From assembly GCA_039812685.1 (NCBI GenBank), contig JBDIBB010000024.1, positions 1 through 41,365 on the forward strand: DNA of 41,365 nucleotides. Reading direction: 5' to 3'. The notes below the pieces were generated by a model. That model had not been told where the DNA came from. It saw only the letters and a list, made by a program, of their open reading frames with translations, and ran no database searches. The position numbers and the translations under genes are program-made. The DNA comes from JBDIBB01 sp039812685 (lineage in GTDB: Bacteria; Acidobacteriota; Vicinamibacteria; Vicinamibacterales; JAFNAJ01). Positions 34,101-41,365 of the stretch are shown one piece after another; the stretch's first letter is position 1, and each line of letters starts with the position of its first letter.

Positions 34101-35916
34101 CGGCGACGGCGCCGCGATTGAAGATCTCGATGAAGTCGCGGCGCAGCGTCGCGCCGGAGTTGCCGCCCCCACCGTAGACCTGGCTGATCGCGACGCGAGG
34201 CCGCGGATTGGGGGTGATCGAGAAGTCATCCACCGCGAGGCCGTCGTCGGCGCCGGGCGCATCGAGATCGACCCAGCGGATCCAGAACGTGGCGCCGGGC
34301 GCGACGGCCAGGCCGGCGACGGTGTGGGCCAGCGGCGTGCGGTACTCCGCGGCGTTGCCGTCTCGCGGGCCCGCCGTGCCGGTGGTCGAGGGCGTCACGA
34401 AGTCGAGGGCGGCCACGGCGGTCCACGTCCCGTCGCTCAGGCTCGACGCGTCGAGGCTGTACTGGAAGGCGAGACGATCCTCGCGTCCGGCCGTGCCCAG
34501 CCGCCACTGCTCGCCGGTATAGCTGATCTCGAGGGCCGTGATGAGGGCGCCCGTGTCGTTGGTGAACGCCGCGCCGATCACCGGGACCAGCGTGGCGCTG
34601 CGGAGCGTGCCCAGGGCCCGTTCCGGCGCGCCGGCGGCGCCGTAACTGTACGTGTCGCCGGTGTTCGAGGCGCCGGTGTCGGCCGCGTAGCGCTCGTTGT
34701 CGCGCGCGCCGCCGCCCGTCTCGACGAGGGACCAGCCCACGGGCAGGGCGTCGTTGGCGGTGCCGGCCGTCGCCAGCGTGTTGAAGTCCTGCGTGTAGGC
34801 GGTCGCAGCGGCTGTGAGCACCACCGTCGGCGGACCCGGGGCAGTCACCGTGAGCGTGATGGTTGCCGGGCCGGTGCGCGCCTCGGCGTCGGTGATCCCG
34901 ACAGCGAGTTCCTTCAGGCCGGCGGCCGTGGCGGCCGGGACCGTGGCGGCGAACGAGAACACGAGATCGCCGGCGGTGACGTCACCGTGGCTGGCGTCGT
35001 CGAAGAGCGGCTGCGCCGCCGCGCCGCCGATCGGCGTGAGGTCGGCGGTGACCGTCAGGCCCGTGCTCGCCGGGTTCGCGCCCGGCGTCACGGTGACGGT
35101 CAGCAGCGTCGCATCGCCCCGCAGGACCGTCGATGGCGATGCCGCGCCGACACCGGCTGGCGAGGTGGCCGGTCCCGTCGCACGTGGGGTGATCGAGAAG
35201 TCGTCCACGGCCAGGCCGTCGTCGGCGCCGGATGCGTTGAAGTCGGTCCATCGAACCCAGAACGTCGCCCCGGCGGGGATGGCGAGTCCGGCGATCGTGT
35301 GGGCGATCGCCGTCCGGTTGGCGGCGGCGTTGCCGTCGAGCGCGCCGGTGGCGCCCGAGGTGATCGGGCCGTTGAAGTCCAGCTCGTTCACGTCCACCCA
35401 GGTCCCGTTGCCGAGCCCCGTGGCATCGAGGCTGTACTGGAAATCGAGGCGATCCTGGCGGCCGGTCGCGCCCAGACGCCACTGCTCGCCGGTGTAGCTG
35501 ACGTCGAGGGCCGAGATGACGGCGCCGGTGTTGTTGGTGAACGCCGCGCCGAAGGTGGGGTTCAGGTTGCTGCTCTGCAACCCGCCCAGCGCCCGGTCGC
35601 TGCTGGAGGCCGCGCCGAAGCTGTAGGTGTCGCCGGCGTTGCTGCTGCCCGTCCCCGCGGTGTAGGAGCCGTTCGCGTTGGCGCCGGCTTCCGAGATCGC
35701 CCAGCCGGCTGGCAACTCGCTGGAGGATCCGGCGGACGCCAGCGTGTCGAATGGCTCGACGTGTGCCACATCGAGCGTCGACAGGCTGACCGGGCCGCCC
35801 GACTGTGCCCGTGGCAGCGACGAAGCGAGCAGGAGCATCAGCCCGCACAGCGCGATCGGCGTGGCGCGTGAGGTGAACCTGGCGAACGGTCGGAACGGGA
35901 TCAGGGATTCAGGCAT
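31162..35916 (-). CDS. ExeM-type secreted nuclease with duplicated beta modules and lamin-tail domain
   Basis: The 1584-residue exported protein has a signal peptide (hydrophobic 20-33, cleavage near PRAQ at 38). Two copies of a beta module lie at about 52-245 and 372-569, each from FDTLA or FNTLA to DDGLAVDDFSITP. Two Ig-like repeats share STGLTVTADL and AQPLFDD (about 250-365 and 770-880). A lamin-tail domain (ISQVYGGGGNSGATLRRDFIEIFNRG) spans about 575-700. The C-terminal part is an endonuclease/exonuclease/phosphatase domain, with catalytic residues in SLNMLRFF (about 1143), IGVVEMEN, VVNHLRS, GDFNAFE (about 1362) and LSDHD (about 1464). It ends in a short beta domain without a GlyGly-CTERM or PEP-CTERM tail. 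The likely role is extracellular DNA degradation, perhaps in biofilm turnover. Confidence 0.88.
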   Translation of the reverse strand: MPESLIPFRPFARFTSRATPIALCGLMLLLASSLPRAQSGGPVSLSTLDVAHVEPFDTLASAGSSSELPAGWAISEAGANANGSYTAGTGSSNAGDTYSFGAASSSDRALGGLQSSNLNPTFGAAFTNNTGAVISALDVSYTGEQWRLGATGRQDRLDFQYSLDATGLGNGTWVDVNELDFNGPITSGATGALDGNAAANRTAIAHTIAGLAIPAGATFWVRWTDFNASGADDGLAVDDFSITPRATGPATSPAGVGAASPSTVLRGDATLLTVTVTPGANPASTGLTVTADLTPIGGAAAQPLFDDASHGDVTAGDLVFSFAATVPAATAAGLKELAVGITDAEARTGPATITLTVTAPGPPTVVLTAAATAYTQDFNTLATAGTANDALPVGWSLVETGGGARDNERYAADTGASNTGDTYSYGAAGAPERALGTLRSATLVPVIGAAFTNDTGALITALEISYTGEQWRLGTAGREDRLAFQYSLDASSLSDGTWTAVAALDFVTPSTTGTAGPRDGNAAEYRTPLAHTVAGLAVAPGATFWIRWVDLDAPGADDGLAVDDFSITPNPRPRVAISQVYGGGGNSGATLRRDFIEIFNRGAVAADLTGWSVQYASAAGAGSWQKTDLPPVVLQPGQYFLVAEAAGTGGTQDLPAPDVIGTIAMSGTAGKVALLSTQVTASGACPAVDLTIDLVGYGAANCAETGPTPALTNSTAALRNGAGCVDTGHNALDFTVGAPLPRNTSSPLNTCGGGTAPTLVTAATPNPAFAGESVLIAAVITPGTGPDSTGLTVTADLSAIGGGAAQPLFDDGTSGDVVAGDLTFAVLTSVPVATAPGSKVIEVTVGDAQGRSRTAEVVLAVVAEPTCAATHQISAIQGNGAMSPLAGQTVTSEGIVYAVRANGFFMQMAAGDGDPATSDGVFVFTSTAPPAAVAVGNLVCVTGGVAEFVPPSDPFQAPLTEIVSPVVVRLSSGNPLPAATAITAAATSGTAAEIAARLEALEGMRVSVASLTVVGPTARSGGINEAAATLVSSGVFYGVVTGVPRPFREAGIDIADPVPACAAGGACAIPRFDGNPERLRIVSTGLGGARIDVPAGAIVTNLVGPLDYAFRAYSILPETTPAVTDTVVVQPVPAAHPQEITVASLNMLRFFDDQNDPDFTGSEPVLTAAAWERRLTKASRTIREVLRTPDIIGVVEMENQAALDALAARLNADAVAAGAGDPGYVGSLVTGNDVGGIDVGVLWKAGRFVSVAVEQVGKDATFANPNTGALELLNDRPPLVVRALATRPSGQPLDLIVVVNHLRSLNGIDSPEPQAGCLSGAPCTLGARVRAKRQAQAEYLAQLVADLQAAQPAAKILLVGDFNAFEVNDGYVDVIGTVTGAPAPPEEVVVASPDLVDPDLTNLQALLPPDQRYSYTFDGNAQTLDHALASAGLMPWVSRFACGRSNADFPEILFNTAGPARLSDHDGSVTYIATGAPRITGRIVGKAGRAATVDLEIANTGGGIAFDVTIGQLIFRTLSGAGTVTTSTPAPIAIGRLNPGEARTIRLSLTVPAGVTRFSITENGTLFDSTGALLRYSAAQSVIP

Positions 35917-36309
35917 GGCAGGCCGCCAGCGAAGGAATTGGTGGACGTGGTCAGCAGCGTGGCGATTGCCGGAGGTCGAGTCCGCGATCTCCCCGAGGCC
36001 GTGGTTTGTAGCACAGTTCCCGTGCGCAGCCGAGCGAAGGTTGGGCGGTATCGGGCCGGAGCGAGAGTGTGTGCGCGAGACGCACGCGGCGCGGCGCCGA
36101 AGTCAGCCTTCGGCGCGAGAAGAGTCGGCGTGCCGAACGATGTCCGCCTGTCGCGGGCCGTCCGGTTGCCGAGCCTCGCCCGACCCTCGGCCCAGCCGCC
36201 GATCCAGGAGATTGTGGTTACCCACGCGGTTACCCAGTCGGCGTTCGGGCCGCCTGGGTAACCGCCGCGTGGCGGCCTCTTCGTGTCCGATTGATTGGGG
36301 TTGGGAGGG
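35917..36309. other. intergenic region between ExeM-type gene and tRNA-Phe
   Basis: These 393 bases hold no convincing gene. They contain two hairpins (36094-36116 and 36226-36265) and, further left, the promoter side of the nuclease gene, where TGCTACAAA on the minus strand near 36010-36018 could be an extended -10. No -35 is clear. Confidence 0.5.
36226..36265 (-). terminator. hairpin downstream of tRNA-Phe
   Basis: GCGGTTACCCAG (36226-36237) and CTGGGTAACCGC (36254-36265) form a perfect 12-base stem with a 16-base loop, 45 bases beyond the tRNA 3' end. GGTTACCCA is also repeated directly at 36217. No T-run follows, so termination or 3' processing is only a suggestion. Confidence 0.4.
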
Positions 36310-36385
36310 TGGTGCCGAGGGCCAGAATCGAACTGGCGACACTACGATTTTCAGTCGTATGCTCTACCAACTGAGCTACCTCGGC
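36310..36385 (-). tRNA. tRNA-Phe (GAA)
   Basis: The minus strand folds into a full cloverleaf: acceptor GCCGAGG with CCTCGGC, D arm GCTC-AGTTGGTA-GAGC, anticodon stem TACGA with TCGTA around CTGAAAA (anticodon GAA), and T arm GCCAG-TTCGATT-CTGGC. The discriminator is A and CCA is encoded. All stems pair perfectly. Confidence 0.97.
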
Positions 36386-36415
36386 ACGGTGCGCGCGGCG
36401 CGGTAGAGACGAAGG

Positions 36416-36445
36416 AGTCTAGCACGCGCCTTGCGAGGGTGCCAA
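36416..36445 (-). promoter_or_regulatory. promoter of tRNA-Phe
   Basis: On the minus strand TTGGCA (36445-36440) and TAGACT (36421-36416) are 18 bases apart. Transcription would start near 36409, about 24 bases before the mature tRNA end. Confidence 0.6.
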
Positions 36446-36471
36446 GCGCCGGGAGACGAACCGGGGCCGCC

Positions 36472-37038
36472 TCACGACGCGCCGTCGTGACCGCGCGCGG
36501 CGGGGTGCGGCAGGCACGGCGCGCCTCCCGTCGCGATGTACGCGCAGGCCCATCCGATCAGCCCGCCGACGATGAGATCGGTGGGGTAGTGAACCCCGAG
36601 GTACATCCGCGAGAACAGGACGAGCGCGGCCAGCGCCCACCCGAGCGCGCGGGCGGCGGGCCACATCAGCGCCAGCGCGTACGCGCCGGCCACCGCCGTG
36701 GCCGCATGACCCGAGGGCATCGACGCCCCGGAGGCCGGCCGGCCCACGACACTGATGTCGCCGTGAGCCTGGAACGGCCGCGGGCGGTCGATGACAGGCT
36801 TCAGCACGGAAACCGCCACGACGCTCGCGAGCGCGACGGCCAGCACCAGCCGCCACAGCGCCATCAGCAGGCGGCCGTCGCGGCGGGCGATCGTGAGCGC
36901 CACACCGGCCGCGACGTATGCCGTGCCCCAGACGGTGAGCCAGCCGACCCCCCGCATCGCCGCGTCGAGCCAGGGGGTCCGCAGCGTGCCGGCGATCCAG
37001 CGCAGCAGGCCGGCGTCGAGACTCGCGATCGTGTCCAT
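36472..37038 (-). CDS. PAP2-family membrane phosphatase
   Basis: The 188-residue integral membrane protein has about five hydrophobic helices and all three PAP2 motifs: KPVIDRPRP (80-88), PSGH (108-111) and SRMYLGVHYPTD (143-154). The active-site histidines are His111 and His150. Such enzymes remove phosphate from undecaprenyl pyrophosphate, phosphatidic acid or similar lipids at the outer face of the inner membrane. The substrate cannot be told here; recycling of the polymer lipid carrier is possible. It lies 19 bases after recA on the same strand and may be read from the recA promoter. Confidence 0.88.
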   Translation of the reverse strand: MDTIASLDAGLLRWIAGTLRTPWLDAAMRGVGWLTVWGTAYVAAGVALTIARRDGRLLMALWRLVLAVALASVVAVSVLKPVIDRPRPFQAHGDISVVGRPASGASMPSGHAATAVAGAYALALMWPAARALGWALAALVLFSRMYLGVHYPTDLIVGGLIGWACAYIATGGAPCLPHPAARGHDGAS

Positions 37039-37057
37039 GCGCGCGGCCGGCCGGCGG

Positions 37058-38089
37058 TCAGGCGCCGACCGGCGTCTCGGTGGCGGCAGCCAGCCCGAGC
37101 TCCTTGCGCAGCCGCTCGTCGATGGCGCGGAACACCTCGGGGTTGTCGCGCAGGAACTGCTTCGCGTTCTCGCGCCCCTGACCCAGGCGTTCGCCGCTGT
37201 AGGAGAACCAGGTGCCGCTCTTCTCGACGATCTTGCGTTCGACCCCGAGATCCAGCAGGTCGCCCTCGCGCGAGATGCCCTCGCCGTACATCACGTCGAA
37301 CTCGGCCTCGCGGAACGGCGGCGCCACCTTGTTCTTGACGACCTTCACGCGCGTGCGCCCGCCCACCACGCGATCGCCGTCCTTGATGGCGCCGATGCGG
37401 CGGATGTCGATGCGCACGGTGGCGTAGAACTTCAGCGCGCGGCCGCCGGTGGTGGTCTCCGGGTTGCCGAACATCACACCGATCTTCTCGCGGAGCTGGT
37501 TGATGAAGACCAGGCAGGTCTTGCTCTTCGACACGGCGCCGGTGAGCTTGCGCAGCGCCTGCGACATGAGCCGGGCCTGCAGGCCCACCTGCGCCTCGCC
37601 CATCTCGCCCTCGATCTCGGCACGCGGCACGAGCGCGGCCACCGAGTCGACCACGACGACGTCGACGCCGTTGGAGCGGACGAGCACCTCGACGATTTCC
37701 AGCGCCTGCTCGCCGTTGTCGGGCTGGGAGACCAGCAGCGAGTCGAGATCCACGCCCAGCTTGCGCGCGTAGCTGGCGTCGAGCGCGTGCTCGGCGTCGA
37801 CGAACGCGGCCATGCCGCCCAGCTTCTGCGCCTGCGCGATCACCTGCAGCGCCAGCGTCGTCTTGCCCGACGATTCGGGGCCGAAGATCTCGACAACGCG
37901 GCCGCGCGGCACGCCGCCGACGCCCAGGGCGTAGTCGACGCTGATCGCGCCGGTGGGGATGGCGGCGATGGGAGCGATGGCGTCCTTCTGGCCGAGACGC
38001 ATGATCGACCCCTTGCCGAACTGCTTCTCGATCTGTCCGACCGCGGCCTCGATGGCACGCGCGCGTTCACGCGAATCGTCGGCGGGCAT
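37058..38089 (-). CDS. recA: RecA recombinase
   Basis: The 343-residue product is a standard RecA. Walker A is GPESSGKTT (70-78), followed by AAFVDAEHALD, VVVVDSVAALVPRAEIEGEMG (Walker B and loop L1), FINQLREKIGVMFGNPETTTGGRALKFY (loop L2) and the C-terminal ENAKQFLRDNP region. The enzyme forms filaments on single-stranded DNA for strand exchange and SOS induction. The ATG at 38089 is preceded by AGGAGG seven bases away; the open frame upstream of it is not conserved RecA sequence. The short acidic C-terminal tail usual in RecA is weak here (ETPVGA). Confidence 0.98.
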   Translation of the reverse strand: MPADDSRERARAIEAAVGQIEKQFGKGSIMRLGQKDAIAPIAAIPTGAISVDYALGVGGVPRGRVVEIFGPESSGKTTLALQVIAQAQKLGGMAAFVDAEHALDASYARKLGVDLDSLLVSQPDNGEQALEIVEVLVRSNGVDVVVVDSVAALVPRAEIEGEMGEAQVGLQARLMSQALRKLTGAVSKSKTCLVFINQLREKIGVMFGNPETTTGGRALKFYATVRIDIRRIGAIKDGDRVVGGRTRVKVVKNKVAPPFREAEFDVMYGEGISREGDLLDLGVERKIVEKSGTWFSYSGERLGQGRENAKQFLRDNPEVFRAIDERLRKELGLAAATETPVGA

Positions 38090-38165
38090 GCTGGATCCTC
38101 CTGACCACAACGACCGCGGGAGCGCGGCCGGGCGCACGAACGGGCGTCCTGCGCGAGCGACGGCG

Positions 38166-38194
38166 ATTCTAGCGGCGTGCCAGGCCCGCGTCAA
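38166..38194 (-). promoter_or_regulatory. recA promoter
   Basis: On the minus strand TTGACG (38194-38189) and TAGAAT (38171-38166) are separated by 17 bases, a near-consensus vegetative promoter. Transcription would begin near 38159, giving a leader of about 70 bases with AGGAGG before the ATG. No known LexA box type overlaps it. Confidence 0.75.
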
Positions 38195-38232
38195 GCGAAG
38201 GTGCGGTGGTCGCGCTTCAGTAACTCATTGAC

Positions 38233-38253
38233 ATGTGACAGGATAGGTCACAT
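38233..38253. promoter_or_regulatory. 21-bp palindromic operator candidate upstream of recA
   Basis: ATGTGAC (38233-38239) and GTCACAT (38247-38253) are perfect 7-base arms around a 7-base spacer (AGGATAG). The site is centred about 83 bases upstream of the predicted recA start of transcription and 165 bases upstream of the plus-strand gene. The half-site looks like CRP/FNR, but the TGTGA to TCACA spacing is 9, not 6. Confidence 0.6.
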
Positions 38254-38264
38254 CGCGACTTTCG

Positions 38265-38331
38265 CCGGGTGTGGGGATTCCATCCCCCCGGCTGGCAGTC
38301 CCTGCCAGGCCGTGCGGCAGGCGATGGCCTG
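38265..38331 (+). other. cluster of three hairpins upstream of the YdjM-like gene
   Basis: Hairpin 1 (38265-38291) pairs CCGG and GGGGAT with ATCCCC and CCGG. Hairpin 2 (38292-38308) pairs CTGGCAG with CTGCCAG around TCC and abuts hairpin 1. Hairpin 3 (38306-38331) pairs CAGGCC with GGCCTG and overlaps hairpin 2, so the last two exclude each other. It could be a structured leader, but no known riboswitch class is recognised. Confidence 0.4.
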
Positions 38332-38407
38332 AATTCGCACACGAGGTGTCGCCGGGCCGTGCCGCGCCCGCGCGCCGGGGCCGGCAGCCAGCGGATACAC
38401 TAGCGCG

Positions 38408-38971
38408 ATGCCCAGTCCCGTCGGACACGTGTTGGGCGGCCTCGCGTTCGGATGGCTGGCGGCGCCTGCCTCCGCGATCCCCGATCAGGCGCCCGCCGCG
38501 GTCGAGGGCCGCTGGCTGGCACGCCTCCGTGCGATGGCCGGTCACCCGTGGACGATCGGCTTCGGCGTGCTCGGCGCGCTGGCCGACGCCGACTTGTTCG
38601 TCGGCATGCACAGCCGGCAGTCGCACAGCCTCGGCGCGGTCGCGGCGGTCTTCGTGGTGGCCGCTCTCTGGGGCGGACGCGTGAACGCGCGGCGCGGCGC
38701 CGCCTGCGCGCTCGCCTACGGCTCGCACGTGCTGCTCGACTGGATGGGCAACGACACGACGCCGCCGATCGGCATCATGGCGCTCTGGCCCTTCACCGAC
38801 GGCTTCTACCAGTCGCACCTCTACGTCTTCGACGCGATCTCGCGCCGCTACTGGCTGCCGGGCTTCTGGGCTCACAATGGCCTGGCCGTCCTGCGCGAGA
38901 TGGCCGTCCTGGCGCCGCTGGCGGCCGCGGTGTGGTGGGCCCGGCGGCGTCTCGCCGCGCGGCAGCGGTAG
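38408..38971 (+). CDS. YdjM-like membrane-bound metal-dependent hydrolase
   Basis: The 187-residue membrane protein opens MPSPVGHVLGGLAFGW and contains LADADLF, HSRQSHSLGAVAAVF, GSHVLLDWMGND and IMALWPF. The scattered His and Asp residues match the YdjM/LexA-regulated inner-membrane hydrolase family (DUF457-like). About four helices are expected. The function of the family is poorly known. Its location divergent from recA is notable because E. coli ydjM is an SOS gene, but a shared control here is only a guess. The ribosome-binding site is weak. Confidence 0.75.
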   Translation: MPSPVGHVLGGLAFGWLAAPASAIPDQAPAAVEGRWLARLRAMAGHPWTIGFGVLGALADADLFVGMHSRQSHSLGAVAAVFVVAALWGGRVNARRGAACALAYGSHVLLDWMGNDTTPPIGIMALWPFTDGFYQSHLYVFDAISRRYWLPGFWAHNGLAVLREMAVLAPLAAAVWWARRRLAARQR

Positions 38972-39258
38972 CGCGCGCGGCCCCGGGTCGCAGCGCCGGC
39001 GACGGGCATCGCCGCCAGCGCCAGCCTCGCGATGGGGTGTCGCGCGGATGGCCGCGGGCGGGCCACTGGCCGGATCCCTCAATCGGGGTTAGCATTCCTC
39101 TCGCGGCCGGCGTGGGTTCCCCAGGTACGCCGGCGTTGTCCGGACCGCCGCCCCAGGTCCGATCGCCCCGCATCCGCACCGGGCCTCATGCCTGCCGCAG
39201 GCGCCGCGATGTCGATCGCCGCGGTGGCTGATCGCGCCCGGCGCACACGGAGCCTCCG

Positions 39259-40697
39259 ATGTCCGATCTGCCGCACGACACGACCCCGCTCGATCTCTCC
39301 GTGTTTCCGCCCGTGCCGACATCCGACTGGGAAGCGGCCATCCGGCGGGACCTGAAGGGCGCCGACTTCGACAGGCGTCTCCTCTGGCGCACCGACGAGG
39401 GCCTCAGCGTGCGCCCGTTCTACCGCGAGGAGGATCTCGCGGCGCTGCGGCCGCAGGTGGAGGCGCCGCCCGGCGCATTCCCGTTCGTGCGGGGGCGCGG
39501 CGACTGGACGTGGGACGTCGACGCGCGCTTCGCGCCGCCGGAGGACGCCATCCGCGTCGACCTGCTGCACGAGGCCGGCGCCACCGCCGCGCAGGAAGTC
39601 GCCTTCGCACTGGCGGCGGGCGTCGATCGCCTCGCGGCGGCCACCGCGGCAGGTCAGTCGGTAGACGAGGCCGCGGGCGCGCTGACGTTCGTCTGGGCCG
39701 TCGGCGCCAACTACTTCATGGAGATCGCGAAGCTGCGCGCCGCGCGGCTGGCGTGGGCGCGGGCGGTGGCGGCGTTCGGGCCCGCCGACGTCGCGGTGTG
39801 CGCGATGCGCGCGCACGTCCGCACCTCGCGCGCCAACAAGAGCCGCTACGACGCCTATACGAACCTGCTGCGCGCCACCACCGAGGCGATGGCGGCGGCC
39901 ATCGGCGGCTGCGATCGCCTGGCGGTCGAGCCCGCCGGCTTCGCCGCGCACCTCGCCGCGAACCTGCAGCACGTGCTGCGGGAGGAGGCGCATCTGGGCG
40001 AGGTGATCGATCCGGCCGCCGGTTCCTACTACATCGAGGCGCTCACCGACGGCCTGGCACGCGCGGCGTGGGCGCTCTTCCAGCAGGTGGAAGCCGCAGG
40101 CGGCTACGCGCGCTACGTGGCGTCTGGCGCGCTGGCCGAGGCCGTGGGCGGCGCGCGCGCCGCCCGTGAGAAGGCGATCGCCAGCCGGCGCCGCACGCTG
40201 GTGGGCGTCAACAACTACCCGAACGGGATGGAGGACGGACCCACGCGCGAGCCGATGCCGCCCGAGGAGGACGGCCCGGTTCCGCCGTGGCGGATGGCGG
40301 CGCCCTTCGAGCGAATCCGCGACCGCACGGAACGGCACGCGGCGGCCACCGGCCACGTGCCGTCGGTGCTGCTGCTCACGCACGGCGACGTGAAGATGCG
40401 GATGGCGCGCGCCAACTTCTCGCGCAACTTCTTCGGCTGCGCGGGCTTCACGGTGACGGAGGCCGCCGATCTGGCGCCGGCCGATCTGGTGGTGCTCTGC
40501 AGCGCCGACACCGAATACCTCGCGCTGGCGCAGGACGTCGTGCCGCGGACGCCGGCGCCGGTCGTCGTCGCCGGCAACCCCGTCGATCACCTCGAGGCGC
40601 TGCGCGCGGCGGGCGTCGCCGGCTTCATCCACCTCGGCAGCGACATCATCGCCACGCTCGGCGAGTGGCAGGACCGTCTCGGGATGGAGGCAGGACG

Positions 40698-40701
<4 letters not shown>
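39259..40701 (+). CDS. mutA: methylmalonyl-CoA mutase small (non-catalytic) subunit
   Basis: The 480-residue product matches the small subunit of the heterodimeric mutase: WEAAIRRDLKGADFDRRLLWRTDEGLSVRPFYREED, DLLHEAGATAAQEVAFALAAGVDRL, RTSRANKSRYDAYTNLLRATTEAMAAAIGG, and EVIDPAAGSYYIEALTDGLA. The C-terminal cobalamin-type fold is present but shortened and lacks the DxHxxG cobalt-ligand motif, as is normal for this subunit. At 480 residues it is shorter than the roughly 620 of classic MutA. It pairs with MutB in the interconversion of methylmalonyl-CoA and succinyl-CoA. The ATG has GGAG upstream, and the stop overlaps mutB (ATGA). Confidence 0.88.

Positions 40702-41365
<664 letters not shown>

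Larger units (their letters stand above)
38090..38407. other. recA / YdjM-like divergent regulatory region
   Basis: The 318 bases contain no ORF but are rich in signals: the recA promoter (38166-38194), a 21-base palindrome (38233-38253) and three adjoining hairpins (38265-38331) on the side of the plus-strand gene. Each is listed separately. Confidence 0.7.

Noticed and set aside
31072..35871. A 1599-residue open frame on the plus strand opposite the nuclease gene
   Set aside because: It is a GC-rich antisense shadow: composition is dominated by Arg, Gly, Ala and His, with no domain, while the minus strand carries a coherent signal peptide and nuclease motifs.
36094..36116. Hairpin GCGCCGAAG / CTTCGGCGC as an intrinsic terminator
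   Set aside because: The 9-bp stem is perfect but no T-run follows on either strand, and it is nearly 200 bases from the tRNA end.
38233..38253. Palindrome as a CRP/FNR site
   Set aside because: TGTGA and TCACA are separated by 9 bases instead of 6.

Overview
The window is very GC-rich, densely coded bacterial chromosome. Three traits point to a Gram-negative, diderm bacterium: outer-membrane export genes, an RND tripartite pump and a PEP-CTERM protein. The mix of an XrtA/PEP-CTERM-type exopolysaccharide operon, a BACON-domain secreted protein, a eukaryote-like UDP-glucose dehydrogenase and the high GC suggests Acidobacteriota, perhaps Vicinamibacteria. That placement is inference from gene content; no rRNA gene is present to settle it. 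All family names come from reading the sequence, not from a database search.

Layout. 1-2017 (+): the 3' end of an N5-(carboxyethyl)ornithine synthase-like dehydrogenase overlaps a TupA-like ATP-grasp amidoligase; a frameshifted FemAB-like pseudogene follows. 2094-11288 (-): an exopolysaccharide operon. In transcription order it holds a sigma-54 activator, a UDP-N-acetylhexosamine dehydrogenase, a Wza-like export protein, an outer-membrane beta-barrel, a Wzz-like chain-length protein, an XrtA-type ATPase, a BY-kinase and a DUF218/YdcF protein. 11386-13784 (-): two overlapping PilZ genes and a GAF-like orphan. 13900-14865 (-): a secreted BACON protein, divergent from an AttEFGH-like ABC transporter plus lipocalin operon (15212-19789, +). 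19854-26194 (-): a TetR-TolC-MFP-RND efflux operon with a readable promoter and operator. 26352-30241 (-): a CBS/degenerate GGDEF/EAL protein, aat and UDP-glucose dehydrogenase. 30499-35916 (-): a PEP-CTERM protein and a 1584-residue ExeM-type secreted nuclease. 36310-38089 (-): tRNA-Phe, a PAP2 phosphatase and recA. 38408-41365 (+): a YdjM-like membrane protein and methylmalonyl-CoA mutase small and large subunits, the latter running off the end.

How the genes fit together. The left 14 kb looks like one end of a c-di-GMP- and sigma-54-controlled exopolysaccharide locus. The most interesting proposal is that its glycan is decorated. The dehydrogenase would make an N-(1-carboxyethyl)amino acid, and the TupA-like ligase would join an amine to uronic-acid carboxyls. 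The WbpA-type enzyme in the operon and the UDP-glucose dehydrogenase at 28.9 kb could supply those carboxyls. The exosortase, glycosyltransferases and flippase are not in the window and would be expected to its left.

Non-coding structure includes a dispersed G-rich repeat at three gene borders (10.04, 18.62 and 28.83 kb), a 44-bp tandem repeat (10.11 kb), an 18-bp tandem repeat that supplies the stop codon of the RND pump (19.84 kb), a 21-bp palindrome upstream of recA, and a three-hairpin cluster upstream of the YdjM-like gene.
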